64,000 nt of DNA. It comes from Polytrichum commune. Taxonomy: Eukaryota > Streptophyta > Polytrichopsida > Polytrichales > Polytrichaceae. The notes under the pieces are model-generated. The model was not told the origin of the DNA, made no database searches, and saw only the letters and a program-made list of their open reading frames with translations. The DNA is taken from assembly GCA_950295325.1 (NCBI GenBank), contig OX485809.1, positions 35,841,081 through 35,905,080 on the forward strand, read 5' to 3'. Below are positions 24,075-36,249 of this stretch, in pieces; position 1 is the first letter of the stretch, and each line of letters opens with the position of its first letter. The position numbers were made by a program, and so were the translations under genes.

Positions 24075-24720
24075 ATGTCAAGTTTACGGACGCACGTCCG
24101 TAAACTTTCCACAGGTTGTTTTGAATTATAATGTCAGAATGAACTATCCGAAAAGATTTTGCATATGTCAATATGAAATTTCACATGTAGTTTATGGACG
24201 CGCATCCGTAAACTATCAACGGGTAGTTGGGGATGAGAATCTCAACTATGAACAAAGATAAGATTTAATAAGATAGTTCTAGTTTACGAACGCACGTCCT
24301 TAAACTAGTAGTTGGGTTTACGGGGTTAGCACTAATTTACGGACGTGCGTCCGGAAACTAGGAATGGGGTTTACTTGGATGTCACTAGTTTACGGACGCG
24401 CGTCCATAAACTAGGAATGGGGTTTACTCGGATGTCACTAGTTTACGGACGCGCGTCCGTAAACTACGAATTTGGTTTCCTCGGATGTCACTAGTTTACG
24501 GACGCGTGTCCGTAAACTAGGAGTGGGGTTTACTTGGATGTCACTAGTTTACGGACGCGCGCCCGTAAATTAGGAAAATATACTGTCCATTAGTAATAAT
24601 ATTGTTTTTTAAATATATCCAGAACTTACGGACGCGCATCCGTAAGTTCTGGATATATGTTGCATGCTTCACCCACCTGGTGCGTCAAAGTTTACGGACG
24701 CGCGTCCGTAAACTTCAAGC
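24075..24720. repeat. Element 1 palindrome cluster in the 5' leader intron of gene A
   Basis: About ten core copies between 24083 and 24712, directly upstream of the AG acceptor that precedes the gene A start codon. Several sit in a ~54-bp tandem unit (GGGTTTACTCGGATGTCACTA plus palindrome) between 24.3 and 24.58 kb. One copy at 24613-24658 extends to a near-perfect 46-bp palindrome. Confidence 0.92.
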
Positions 24721-24739
24721 CCTACATTGGTTAATCTGG

Positions 24740-25740
24740 TCCTTGTTGAGAGGGTTCCGGATTTTCAGGAAGGTGGTTTTGTATATGATGCAAAATACAA
24801 GCAAACCAGCAAAGAACAAAAAAAACCAAGCAATCAAACAATCAAACCAGCAAGTAAAAAAACAAGAAATAAACTAAAACACAATCAAACAAGCAATCTA
24901 TGTACTTATGCAAGAGGCCAGCAAGTAAACAAACAACCACGCCAGCAAGCAAAGCAAAGCCAAGCAGCAAGCACAAGCAAATCAAACAACTGTAAGCAAG
25001 CAAGCACACAAGCAAAAGAGAGAAAAAACAATCACAAGCGAGCACATAAACAAAAGATTAAAAAACAATCACAAGTAAGCACAAGCAAGCACAACCAGCT
25101 AGCAAGCACAAACAATGACACAAGCAGCAGGCAATCAAACAATTAAACAAGCAAGTCAAAGCAAGAAATTAACTAAAACACAATCAAACAAACAACCTAT
25201 GTCATTATGCAAGAGGCCAACAATCAAACAAGCAACCAAGCTAGCACAACAAAACACAAGCAAGCACAACCAGCAAGCACAAGCAATGCAAAGCAAAGCA
25301 AAGCAAATCAGCAAAGCAAAGCAAAGCAAAGTAAAGCACAAGCCAAGAAAGCACAAGCAAAGCAAAAGCAAAGCAAAGCACAAGCACAAAGCAAAGCAAA
25401 GCAAACCAGCAAGCACAAGAACAAACACAAACACAAACAACAAACAACCTTGTGAGGTGACCAGGAGCGCCAACAGCAAGAGGAGCAACGCCACCAGCAA
25501 GAGGAGCGCGGAGAGGAGAGGAACGCCAACAGCAAGAGGAGAGGAGCGCGGAGAGAAGCGCCAACAACAAGAGGAACGCGGGGAGGAGAGGGTTTAGGGT
25601 GACAACAACAAACCCTAGAGAAGCAAGAGAGGAGCGTGAGAAGAATGTGAGGAAGGAGAGCGAGAGAGGGGAGGCGGAGAAATGAGAGGGTGAAAATGGG
25701 CAAATAAAACCCTAAAACCCTTAAGTACTCAAGAGGAGCC
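24740..25740 (-). promoter_or_regulatory. Probable promoter and leader of element 1 gene A (low-complexity)
   Basis: A long CA/AAGCAAGCA low-complexity tract (24.78-25.45 kb) followed by GAGGAG/GCGCGGAGAG repeats (25.45-25.7 kb). Read on the minus strand the latter is a CT-rich stretch typical of plant 5' leaders. Open frames here are repeat artefacts. Position between gene A and the divergent gene B suggests a transcription start near 25.7 kb; no clear TATA box was fixed. Confidence 0.4.
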
Positions 25741-25794
25741 CCCCATCGCCACGTGGCTGAACCCTATAGGTTCATATTGGAGAGGTATGTGGCA

Positions 25795-27480
25795 CACCTC
25801 TCCCTCTTTAGTAAGACACGTTTGGAAATCACAAAAAATGTCGTATTATCGACATGTTGTCTTCTCGTTAATATGACAAACGCTGTAAAATTGTCGTACT
25901 ATTGAGCGAATAAAAAAACAAAAGAAATATGAGCTTCAAAACACACACAACGGATGTAAGAAATTATTATATATATTGTATGAAATAATAACGTATAACT
26001 TCAAACAAATACAAGCGTTCTCAATAATTATTGAAATAAGAGTCCAGTGATCTGAGTCTAGTGTTGCCTACCTAAGTGAAACAAGTTGTCTAATAAAAAA
26101 TTAGACAACAATGATGCATAACGTTGACGCTTTAATATTGTACGTGAAAAAACATCATCCAAATGAACCAAATGCAAATTAACATTAAAATCAAAGCCTT
26201 CTGCATTATTGATTCCCAAAACGGCATCCACCAACTCAACAACCATTATACACACTTCTTGCTCAATATCATATGCATATAAGTATTAGTTGACATGTCA
26301 CCATCATCCAGTCGCAACATCCAATTACACTAAATATCACTAAGCCTATGAAAGTAAGGTACTTTTAACTGTGAACTCAAACACTAAATTTCAACTATTA
26401 ATGGTAATAAGTGGAAGTGACATATAATGTGTACCATTAATTATATGATTAAAATTTAACAATGACAAAAGGAGAAGGGACATGGTAGTAACATAGCATG
26501 TAAGATACAAATTGTAAAAACATAGCACCAGTGACAATTGGGTTCTGCACCTTGTACTCGAATATAGTCTTTGTTTAAAATAATCTCTTGAAACCCTTAT
26601 TTTCATTAAATAGTGGCAGGCTCTTGGTCTGAAACCTAAATATCACCCTTATTTCATTTTTTCCATGTCGACATAAATATTTATATATTTCACATTTTCA
26701 TTCGTAGGTTTATTTGGGAATTGTTGTTCTGCCAACCGACTATGGTGCTAACCCAACTCACACCATATTACTTCATAACTCCACATGATAGATTGTTTGA
26801 TATTAGTCCTTCAATGTAGCATCATATTTATGAAAAAGCCCAACTAACATAAGGTGAAGATGCATGACCTGGAGTCATATTAGTCACCTTTCATTTATTA
26901 ATACCCTAACCAAACCCATTCTACAATACAAATCCTAATGTTTATTAAGTTCACAATGATAAGCCTAGGGAAGTTTTCGGTATTGAAACTATAGGACAAT
27001 ATGAGGTTGAGTAACTCAAGTGTAACATTTTTTTGTGGAGTTGTTACAATATGAAGGTAAGTGGACTTTAAATGACTAGTACACTAACTATCGCTTATTA
27101 TTACGAATTACGATATGCTACAACTATTTATTGTATGATAGTATATCATTGTCCACAATTAAATTACATCAATAAAAAAAATTTAAAGATTAAGCATTTT
27201 GTAAATACAAACATCGACATATGCCACTCTTTGGACTCCTCTATCAAGAGTCTTTGAAAATATTTGTATTTGTTTGGAGTTATTAGCTCTTATTTCATAT
27301 CATCTATATTGCCTATTAAACTTGTTGTATATATATCTTTGCGCTCATTTTTATTATGATAATTTCGTATTCCCTCAATAATATGACAACTTTACGCCAC
27401 TTGTCATATGAATGAGAAGACGACACCTAGATAACATGACATTTTTGTGTTTCTCACACTTGTCATACTAAAGAGGGTGA
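25795..27480. mobile_element. ~1.7-kb nested element with ~115-bp diverged inverted termini
   Basis: About 25795-25920 (CCTCTTTAGTAAGACA...TTGTCGTACTATTGAGCGAATA) matches the reverse complement of about 27350-27478 (CCTCTTTAGTATGACA...TTGTCATATTATTGAGGGAATA) over ~115 bp with mismatches. The interior is AT-rich with no convincing gene. A non-autonomous DNA transposon inserted between the two genes of element 1. Exact ends and target duplication are not resolved. Confidence 0.65.
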
Positions 27481-27905
27481 ACAATAATGACATTCATGTT
27501 CGGTTTGGATGAATTTGCATGTTAATCTCTTTAATTCTTGGAGGACATAACTCTCGTCCGTCACTTGAGGTCATCCTAAGCCGGTATCAATAACACAACC
27601 TCGAAGTGCGAGGCTTGGAAGAAATTTCACCATATTTTGAGAAGAACGACATAATACTATGGGTTGAGGGTTTAGGGTTTAAGGGGTTTAGCATGAATGC
27701 AAGTCTAGAACCTAGGGTGAGCATTCAACTACCCTACTTCTTGTAATCATGAGGCCAAATTGCTTGCCTCTCATTTGAGAGTTTTAATGATAAAATGAGG
27801 TAGTGGGGATGTCAATCCAACTACACTCTTTGGAATCTTGTGTCAAGAGTTCTTGAAAATGTTTGTATTTGTTTGGAGTTATAAGCTCTTATTCATACCA
27901 TCTAA
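27230..27905. repeat. ~80-bp direct repeat pair
   Basis: About 27230-27308 and 27826-27905 share 'tcaagagt.cttgaaaat.tttgtatttgtttggagttat.agctcttatt.cata.catct'. One copy lies inside the nested inverted-terminus element and the other outside it. Confidence 0.7.
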
Positions 27906-29200
27906 TAGGGTTGAAGTCATATGCCTATGATATTATCTTGCACAATATTACGAATTAATTCAATCCCTTTGAACATAGGTCTAGTAAGCTTGTATTAAAA
28001 GTGCACGCAAGGGTATGTATTGAATTTACATCCCTCTTGTACATTAAACAACCATCGGGATTCATTGAATCCTTCCACGAGCTTGTATATCACCTACATC
28101 AAGTAGTAGCAAACTGTTTTTTATTCTAGAATTTTGTTTCCATGGTGACATGGATTGATGTGTTAAGTACTCCATTAAAGAATACCAATTAATATATAAG
28201 ATCTTCAAAACCTTTCATCAAAAGTATATGTTAAAAGCAAATGGCTAAAGCCGGCTTGGAACATAAATATTATAATGATCTTCAATGTTTTGAAGCCTTA
28301 ATTGTTTCCATATTTGTATCCCTTCATTTCATTTTAAACTTGGGGTCACATCAAAGGATAACAAGTCCCGGCTAAATCTTCTACTTGCATGTAAGGGGTA
28401 CATTTCACCCAAAAAAATAAGATTCAAAAAAATGAAAGTTAGGGTTACATAACCCAAGTTTTATGGCTCTCATTAAAGGATACCAAATGAAGATTTTGTA
28501 CATGGCAATTAGAATTGTTATTGACAGTTTCATGAATATTTGTTCAATGTCATATACTTTTTCACCACTTACTCCATCTTGCAAAATAATTGGTGTTGTT
28601 CAATAACTAAGAATGCTTGCAACCAAACCCTAAACCCTAAACCCACCAAACCCTAAATCCTACCTAGGTCCATAGATGTTCTACTTTCATGGCCTCACGG
28701 AAATCAAAGTTTCTGTATGTATTAATAATTTTTTGTGTAGGTGGGGAAATTAAAAGGGTTGGATGGTAGGGTGGTGGCCGATTGTATTACAATATTAAAT
28801 GCAAGATGAGAGGAGAGAACATGATATTCTAATATCATAAGATTGTATGCAAAACAATTAAATAGTTGCTAGATTATTTCCGAAGCACATATATTTTTAT
28901 AGTCCATGGACTACAAATGTTGTTGTGGTGGTTGATTTTTTATACGATTCTATAATTTTTTGTCCACAAATTCTACAATGAACTCTTAATATTGGGTACT
29001 CCATTAATATAAACCCCCCCTCAACAATGTTTATTGCTCATATAATATTAACCAACTTGCTTTGTTGTACACCATAAATATATAGATGCCTTTTGCTTTG
29101 TCATTATGTGGAGTCATGGTCAAATGCATGTTGGCCGCCATGAATACACATTCCATTGCAAGGCTGGCATTCTCCATGTTGGAATATTAGATTTTTGTTT
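27481..29200. other. AT-rich non-coding intergenic DNA of element 1
   Basis: No supported gene on either strand. Contains AAACCCTAAACCC telomere-like motifs at about 28623-28660 and a GGGTTTAGGGTTTAAGG motif at 27667-27690. Confidence 0.45.
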
Positions 29201-29475
29201 TTATGAAAGAGTTGGCAGCTAGTATCCTATGCTGAAGAAAGGATCCAAGGGAAGACGACGAGTACTTAAGGGAAATCCCCCCACTAAGGGACTCTTTTTG
29301 CATCTCAGATGTGGGTTGCGCTCTTGAGACCCTTGTAGTGTGGTGGATACTTGTTTCGCGCAGGTATAGATCCTATTGCAATGAACCTATTATACCCTAA
29401 ACCCATATTCGATTTGCACTATCTGGATCTCTGAATGCGATGGATTCTATTTCTGACAGGTATTGTTCACGCTTC
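29200..29475 (+). promoter_or_regulatory. Probable 5' leader of element 1 gene B
   Basis: GC-richer stretch with possible donors at about 29364 (GCGCAG|GTATAG) and 29459 (TGACAG|GTATTG). A matching acceptor CTCTTGTAG lies at about 30293, just before the gene B start codon. The palindrome cluster 29.5-30.25 kb would then lie in a leader intron. Inferred from splice-like motifs only. Confidence 0.35.
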
Positions 29476-29504
29476 AAGTGTCCTATTATGACGCCGCAAA
29501 TTAC

Positions 29505-30250
29505 GGAACTTTACGGACGCGCGTCCGTAAACATTACATCTCTTGACTTATTTGCTTATTGAATATCTCATATCTTATTGAATCTCTCAGTGGCTCGTTG
29601 CATCATTGAGTATCTCAATCTATTTTCATTGGCTCATTGAGCATTTACAAGTAGGTTTACGGACGCGCGTCCGTAAACATGCATCCTTTTGGTGTCACAT
29701 GGTGGTATGTCATCTACAATGTGGGCTGTGAATTATTATCTGTTTTGATAGTATGCATATTTGTTCTGATGAATATTTACGGACGCGCGTCCGTAAATCT
29801 TGAACCTTTTGCATCTGTTCTAGTAATGAGATAAAGGTAGATTTTCGGACGAGCGTCCGTAAACATACAAACCTCTTGCATCTGTTCTAGTAATGAGGTA
29901 AAGGTAGGTTTACGGACGCGCGTTCGTAAACATACAAACCTCTTACATCTGTTTAGTAATGGGGTAAAGGTATGTTTACGGACGCGCGTCCGTAAACAGA
30001 CAAACCGTTGGTATACATTCAAATACATTACTGGTAAGGCCAGGAGGTAAAATTTAGTGTAAATGTAAATGGGGCTGGGACTTCTTGGTTCCTTGCAACC
30101 CTATTTGTTTTGGACACAATTATCATTTGACATAGGGATGTTTACGGACGGGCGTCCGTAAACATACATTGTTTAATTTGCCAAGACGTTTGCGCCTAAC
30201 CCTGACATCTCTTATCAGATAATGATTTGCGGACGGGCGTCCGTAAACAT
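29505..30250. repeat. Element 1 palindrome cluster upstream of gene B
   Basis: Eight copies at about 29512, 29656, 29776, 29843, 29912, 29977, 30141 and 30227, mostly perfect. The 29.77-30.0 kb copies sit in a ~66-bp tandem unit (AACCTCTTGCATCTGTTCTAG...). Confidence 0.92.
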
Positions 30251-30300
30251 ACACTGCTTATATTTTATCTCATTCTTCATTTGGCTCTCTTGTAGTGGCC

Positions 30301-33300
30301 ATGGATTCCGACGTCGGTGAAAGTGCGTCCGATTTCTCCTCGGAACCGTCAAGCTATGCTAGCGAGTTTGAAGATGTCGTGGAACAGGAAGCTACAAATG
30401 GTGTGGCCGATGCAGATGATGAAATCATACCACCATGTGAGGGTTATTCGCGGGAGCAGTGGGTTGATCTTGATGTTGTACTACTCAATGCATGTGCCGT
30501 TCCCGTGGCCAACGGTGTTTGTAGGAACTCGAATTCAACGGATTGTATTGATGCAAAACCCCTCGGGGAGGACGATGTTGGGGTGTGCATATTGAACTCC
30601 TTACTTCCATCGGAAGTGCCTCTTGGTTGGAGGTTCTCTCTCCGTCGATGGCCTTTGCGAAGTGTTCATCACGATGGTGTGAGCTTGTGGGATCAATCCC
30701 GCCGATTTGAGCAACTGCAACAGTCTTTGTTCGCCACAATGCGTCCCAGACAAGGTCGTCGTAAATATGATTCCGTTCGTGTGCCTCGTGAACCCACGCA
30801 GCGTCGTCGAGATCATACATTGGGAGACACATCTATTAGGTCCGTAGCCACAAAGGATTGTTGTGCGAAGAAGTGCTGCCAACTATTTCCCCGTGGCAAA
30901 ATCAAATCTTTGAGGCAAGAGATGTGGCTTGCCGACTTTCGTATGCGGTCTGCCAAGAAACTTGAAGTACATCGCAACATGCACTTGGATGCCGGAGGTT
31001 GTAAGGTTGTGACCTTGGAAAATATAGAAGTTTGTTGCCGGGCATGGTACATTATTCATGCTGTTTCAAAGGCAGATTTTTATAGGTTCCGGAACTACTC
31101 GCTGCAAGGAAGGCGTTCTCGGTTTCATGGCAACTCAGGTACAAAGAAGCCCAGGGAGGCAACACTCCAAGCGGCTGCAACTCTGTCAACCATCATTATG
31201 CCATTAGCGGATGCGATGCCACACAAGACACGCACTTTGCCGTCGGGGGAAAAGGTTGTTCAGATGGTTTTACCCACAGGGACAAAATGGAAGAACATAC
31301 TCGTGGATGTTAATGAAGTTGGTGAAAATGTTGGATGTGGGCCGATTTCGTTGTCAAAATTGAGTGTGATCAAGAATCAACAGTTCGCTGAATACATTAC
31401 GAAGAGACCCGGGGATAAGTTTGCTAGGTGTTCTACTTGTGAAAAATATAAAGGCCTTCGAGACGCACATCCAATAGGGACCGAGTCGCACACCAGACAT
31501 CAACAGAAATACATTGAGCATGTCAACAACCAGGAGGCACACCGTCAAGACTACTACAAGAATCGCGCCTTATCGATAATGAGGCCGAACGAGGTGTTGA
31601 CAATCATTCATGACAAAATGGACCATGCGAAGACCGCTTGCCCTTGTTATGCGCGGAAAATAAAGGCCACAGATGGATATTTCAAGTTGCCAATATCTGT
31701 CACAGGTTCGTTGGTTTTCATTTTTTTGGCGTGCCCACATACTCATTTTTAAGAGTTACGGATGCGCATCCGTAACTCGTCTGTGCATGGTTGTTCCTTA
31801 CTTGCGGCAATATCATATTTCCTTCATATATATGATATTGGAATGTACTTCTCATTTGTATGTCTTAATTCAGGTATGATTGCACATGGCCATGTGGACG
31901 TCAAGTATGCACATTATGGCTTGGATTTCTATCCAGGCGACGCCAATCATACCGTAGGGTCTTTTGCAAAACTTCTACGAGATTTTGAGAGTCCGCCAAC
32001 ATCATCCTCGCGTGCTCTTTTTGTTGGATGTGGAACAACTCTGATTTATGAGGCTGTGCTAGAGGGGAAGGAAGTTTGTCTATCTTCACTTCAAGAACCG
32101 CCTGAACAACCTGTTCTTGCTAAACCTTTGCCTCGAACTCTACACGTGCAACTTGATAATTGTGCCAAAGATAACAAATGTCGATACGTGTTTTGTTTCT
32201 GGTCATTGCTGGTAGCAAAGGGCATTTTCAAAGAAGTGTTTGTGTCTTTTTTAATGGTTGGCCATACGCACGATGACATCGACGCTTCATTTGGACGTTG
32301 GATTATGAAGTTGCACGAGGAGGATTTTCCGACAATTCCTCTTCTCATGAAATCATATATGGATTTGGACAATGTGCCAGTCATTCCACATTTGATTGAA
32401 GAAGTGCCCGATTTCAAACGGTTTATAAAACCATTCATTCTTAAGGGGTCTGACCGACTAGTGGGCCACACCAAGGCTCAACAATTCCGATTTTATATGC
32501 GTGACGATGGTCTGCCCGCCATGCAATTCAAAGTTTTGTGCACTTCCCCGAATTGGGGTCCGGAGGAAGGGATACTCATTTGGCGCAAAAACGAAGATGG
32601 CAAATGTGTGCTACCTGATGGTGAGCCGAAGCCTTGCACACCCAACCCCATGAGGAATGGGCCAGAAATCATCAAAGGTATATCTGGATTCATTGAGTAT
32701 TGGAAAGAATTGTGCGAGGAAGACATCACAAGACGTGTTAGGGATACCCACGAACCATTGATTGCGTATTGGGATCGCATTCGCACGGCATTGATAGCAC
32801 CCGATGTTGATACACATTCATGTTTGACACAAGGGTTTTGGCCACAAAATCGAGTGACAGTCGTGGAATCTGAGGCCATGTTGTTCAACAATGGGGACGT
32901 TCATGAAGAGTTCGATGCGGACGATCATTATGTTGGCCCTGCTCGCAATCGACCGGAGCCGTCGTTTCGTGTTGGGGTTGATTGCCACGAAGGTTATTTG
33001 CTGCTCGTACGTGCTGGGGATGAGGAGCATCCCAAGCCAATTTGGTTGGTGAAAGCATTGTCATCACCAAACTTTGTTTCAACTAGTCCAAATTTTCGCC
33101 AAATTGAGGTGGAATATTGCCGTCCAAGCACCAAAGATCAAAATGTGCTCCGGACATATTTAGGGTGGGACACCAAAAAAGGTTTCAAATGGACAATGGA
33201 CTCATCATACGAACCGGTTTGGATAAACACAGATACCATACTTTGTGCTTGGAAACCACGCAAAGATTCGAAATCAGAGACAATGACCATCCCGCAAAAA

Positions 33301-33402
33301 CATATAGATTTTGCCAAAGACAACTTGGCACGTATCGCAGCTGCGGAAAACGATCTTGAAAATGGAAATGAAGTTGAAGATGAAGATGAAGAGAGGGAAT
33401 GA
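30301..33402 (+). CDS. Element 1 gene B: DUF7869-type RNase H-like transposase
   Basis: Two exons, 30301-31705 and 31874-33402 (GT-AG, phase 1, ACAG|GT...CAG|GT), 977 codons with no visible lesion. The start is ATGGATTCC, directly after a TGTAG acceptor. The N-terminal half is Cys/His-rich (RSVATKDCCAKKCCQLFPRGK; CSTCEKYKGLRDAH; HQQKYIEH). The core has candidate acidic residues in IIHDKMDHAK, VQLDNCAKDNKCRYVF and VGHTHDDIDASFGRW, a pattern I associate with the DUF7869 RNase H-like transposases. The C-terminal ~250 residues (VWINTDTILCAWKPR) may be a chromatin-reader-like fold (unverified) and end in an acidic tail. Expected to catalyse excision and insertion of the element. The best candidate for an active transposase here. 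Confidence 0.8.
31748..31778. repeat. Element 1 palindrome in the gene B intron
   Basis: AGTTACGGATGCGCATCCGT followed by AACT, a perfect palindrome variant inside the 168-bp intron 31706-31873. Confidence 0.9.
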
Positions 33403-34010
33403 TATTGACGTACGTCGGGACCAAAGTTAGTTGAAATGTGTATTTGTTTGTCATTAATATATGACATTGGGGTTGAATATTATATTAGACACATTTTATA
33501 GATTACAACTAGTATAATATCATTGCATGACTGTATTGATTTACGGATGTGGAATCACCCTTCCCATGCGCTATCAAATATTTTCTAGTATATGTTTATA
33601 TTTACAGATGTGGAATCCAAACTATTTAATATTGCATATTATGTTAATTTGTAAATTCCAATTAACATTGTCAATTTATTTTAAGTATTGTTGCAGTTGG
33701 GATGTGCCATTCAATTCAACCACAATAGGCCAAGAGCTTTATGTTTCGGATGCGATTCCAAGAGTCAATACATATAAAATTAGATGGCTATTTATGGATT
33801 CATTACTTTTGTTCAACACAATCCCAAAAAAACAAATAATCGTGTAATTGTGTGATTTGATTCTCATCCCCATACTTACTATATTTAGTAATATATATAG
33901 TTCCATCGCATATGGATTTCTAAAACATTATGATGTAATTGTTCCCGATGTTCCCGATGTTCCCTACGTTCACAATATTCGCATCCGAAACTATGGGTCC
34001 AATTTATTTT
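33403..34010. other. 3' flank and subterminal region of element 1
   Basis: AT-rich, non-coding. Contains a twice-repeated TTAC[AG]GATGTGGAATC (about 33540 and 33604) and a short CCCGATGTT repeat at about 33945. Confidence 0.4.
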
Positions 34011-34048
34011 GAGACTTTCCAAAGTCTTCAAATAACGAATATAGTGTT
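34011..34048. repeat. Right terminal inverted repeat of element 1
   Basis: In reverse complement it reads AACACTATATTCGTTATTTG, then AAGACTTTGGAAAGTCTC. It shares AACACTATATTCGTTA with element 2 and has the same internal stem design. The 4 bp outside are ATCT (34049-34052), the expected duplication, but no partner end was found. Confidence 0.8.
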
Positions 34049-34052
34049 ATCT

Positions 34053-35770
34053 TACAGAATTCTTCTTCTATTCCTACGCCTGATGTATGATATGTTGTCT
34101 ACATGTATTGCCATATCTACGCTCTATCAATATACTACATGAACAACCAAGATAGATCTACTTCATGTTCATCGCCTTATAAACCTCAACTCTCCTTCGT
34201 CCATTTCTAGAATGTTCTTCTTCACCGAAGGTTTCAGAAGTAGCCTCACAGAAGTCGTTGGAACTGGATGAACGTACGAATACATCCATTAGGCTTCTTC
34301 GTTTAAGTTGCCCGGGCTCACGCCGAGAGCCAGATAAAATCTGCCTCTTCGGTTTATTTCATTGAATGTGACTCCCTCCCTCTAGTGCACGTGTTCCGTC
34401 GAGGGTGTTATTGGACCCGAATTTTGTGTCTGCAGTGAACTTTCTGTTGTTACAGATATCCTCGTCATTACAACCTGTTACTGCAGATATCCCCTTCATA
34501 ATGAAGGTTATTACATTTGGTAACTTGCACCCCACATAAATTTGGGGTCAAAATTACCAAATGTTGGAGGCACATCACTAGATAAGGGTCTTCGCAAGCA
34601 TGGAGACGAGGCCAAATTAAATTGTACACCACAGAGTCGCACAATCCAGGAAGAAGCACGTCACGACCACAATCTACGACGAAGTTGCCAGCACCAACCT
34701 TGACCAAGAATGCGAGAAGACCATTGGCCTCCAGCCAAAGGATAACACAATCACAACAAAGACGAAGAAGAGTAGCACATAGCCAAAGACATAAGATAGT
34801 AGCATCAACCTGCAAGACAGAAAAGAAGGTCAAATCTAAAGGCATTATGAGAGAAATAAAGGCATTAAAACTTGGCATGAAATTCTTTTTTTATATGTCA
34901 TTAAAGTCCCTTTGATATTTCATCTTCAGCGTGGTCACCTAAACATCCCAAACAACATCCAGATGCTCATATGTTATGTACAGTTCACAATCTGTATTCG
35001 AAACCTTGAAGCTTGGTTATAAGGGTATGTAAGGGCCCTCAAAATAATCCCCGTAAATCATGGACAGGTTCCAAAAAACTGGTAGTAGAGACATGCTCAT
35101 GCTTATGTCAATGCAAGCAAGCAAATAGTAATTACAAGGATGCATTCACCTGACCTCTCCTTTCACAGCAGAAACGTGACGCAATTCAACAGAGTCCTAT
35201 CAATCCTCCTCTCTTGATCTTCTTCCAGAACTTCCAAGCTGCTACGCCCAATATCGCTAGCGAATTAAGTTCAACATCGTGAAGCTCAAACATTGCTAGT
35301 CGTGATGAATTAATCTGGTCCATCGACGTAAAATGCCCAGATGAAATCATGTTGCATTGTAGACTAGTCGCAGCTGTTTAAACATGTCATCAATGCCTCT
35401 GAAGAAAAGATTTTACAGTTTCGGTGATCAATCTCAAGAGGGACTCACAACATAATCACATGCACAGAAATGTGTGCAAATTTGCAAAAAGGCCCGAATT
35501 TGGTTTACCAACATACAGTAATTGGTTAAATTCCACCAAGCACAAAAATGCACACATGGAATCATGTTTGCATTGTAAACAAGTCCCGACTCCCAGCTGT
35601 TCTTTACATGCGCTCAATGTGAGAAGAAAAGATTAATCCCCATGTCGAGTGATGAATCTCAGGAATCTCAATGACTAATTTCAAGCTCACAACATGCACA
35701 GAAATATGTACTAATTTACAAGGACGCCAGCATTAAGGAGTGATTATTTATGTCTCAATATGGAACATTG
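34053..35770. other. Non-coding DNA between element 1 and the CACTA element
   Basis: No supported gene. Diverged direct repeats at about 35338-35470 and 35550-35710 share 'catgttgcattgta..ctagtc', 'cacaacat..tgcacagaaat' and the AGAAAAGATT block. An antisense 136-codon frame at 34468-34878 has odd Cys/Leu composition and no recognisable domain. Confidence 0.4.
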
Positions 35771-35830
35771 CACTACTGGAAACTAAGTAGTGACGCCAGC
35801 ATTAGCATAGTGACCAGAAATATCGTTCCT
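35771..35830. repeat. CACTA left terminus
   Basis: CACTACTGGAAACTAAGTAG at 35771 matches the CACTA-superfamily terminal consensus (CACTAC followed by an A-rich run), upstream of a tnp2 transposase in the expected orientation. No matching ...CCAGTAGTG end was found between 42.3 and 44.6 kb or at the right of the window. Confidence 0.65.
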
Positions 35831-36249
35831 TGTCATCGTTGCCAAAAGTGTCAGATAAAAAACTGTGTATACTATGTCCGATGGGCCGGAAAAAATTGCC
35901 TGTGACATTCGACAGCACATAAATTGATAAACAAGGTACTGAAAAAACACGAACAATTCATACACGAGGTGATGAATTTTTCTGTATGTCAGCCACCACG
36001 GAAGATGGGCTCTACACACATTTATTGATATGAGTGGGTTTTACACATGCGCAACACAATGGGTTGCATCAACTCACTCATCCCTTAATTGTGCTTCAGA
36101 GCCCTAATTCATCGATCATGACATTCAGCATGACCGAAACATTCCTAATGACTTCGATCACATTCACAAGCACGACTCGCTCATGCAGTTCCTCCACGAT
36201 CGAAAGGCAGATGATCTAGCCCAGATGCTGTGCATCGATGATGAACTTA

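Larger units (their letters stand above)
18476..34048. mobile_element. Element 1: two-gene palindrome-bearing DNA transposon (left end not found)
   Basis: Gene A (18476-24037, minus) and gene B (30301-33402, plus) diverge from a shared regulatory region. The right terminus at 34048 reads ...TAACGAATATAGTGTT, the same terminal core as element 2 (AACACTATATTCGTTA in reverse complement), followed inward by a GAGACTTT/AAAGTCTC stem. About 27 copies of an element-specific palindrome (TTTACGGACGC plus its reverse complement, with variants) lie between 19.5 and 31.8 kb. No left inverted repeat was seen between 15.4 and 18.4 kb, so the left end is truncated or diverged; 18476 is the last base of gene A, not a mapped end. 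Confidence 0.75.

Noticed and set aside
24727..25703. Several 100-160-codon frames in the CA/AAGC-rich tract
   Set aside because: Simple-sequence repeats are open in many frames. Lys/Gln/Ser or Leu/Cys low-complexity only.
34468..34878. Antisense 136-codon frame
   Set aside because: Cys/Leu-rich without domain, no splice or leader context, and open frames of this size occur by chance here.
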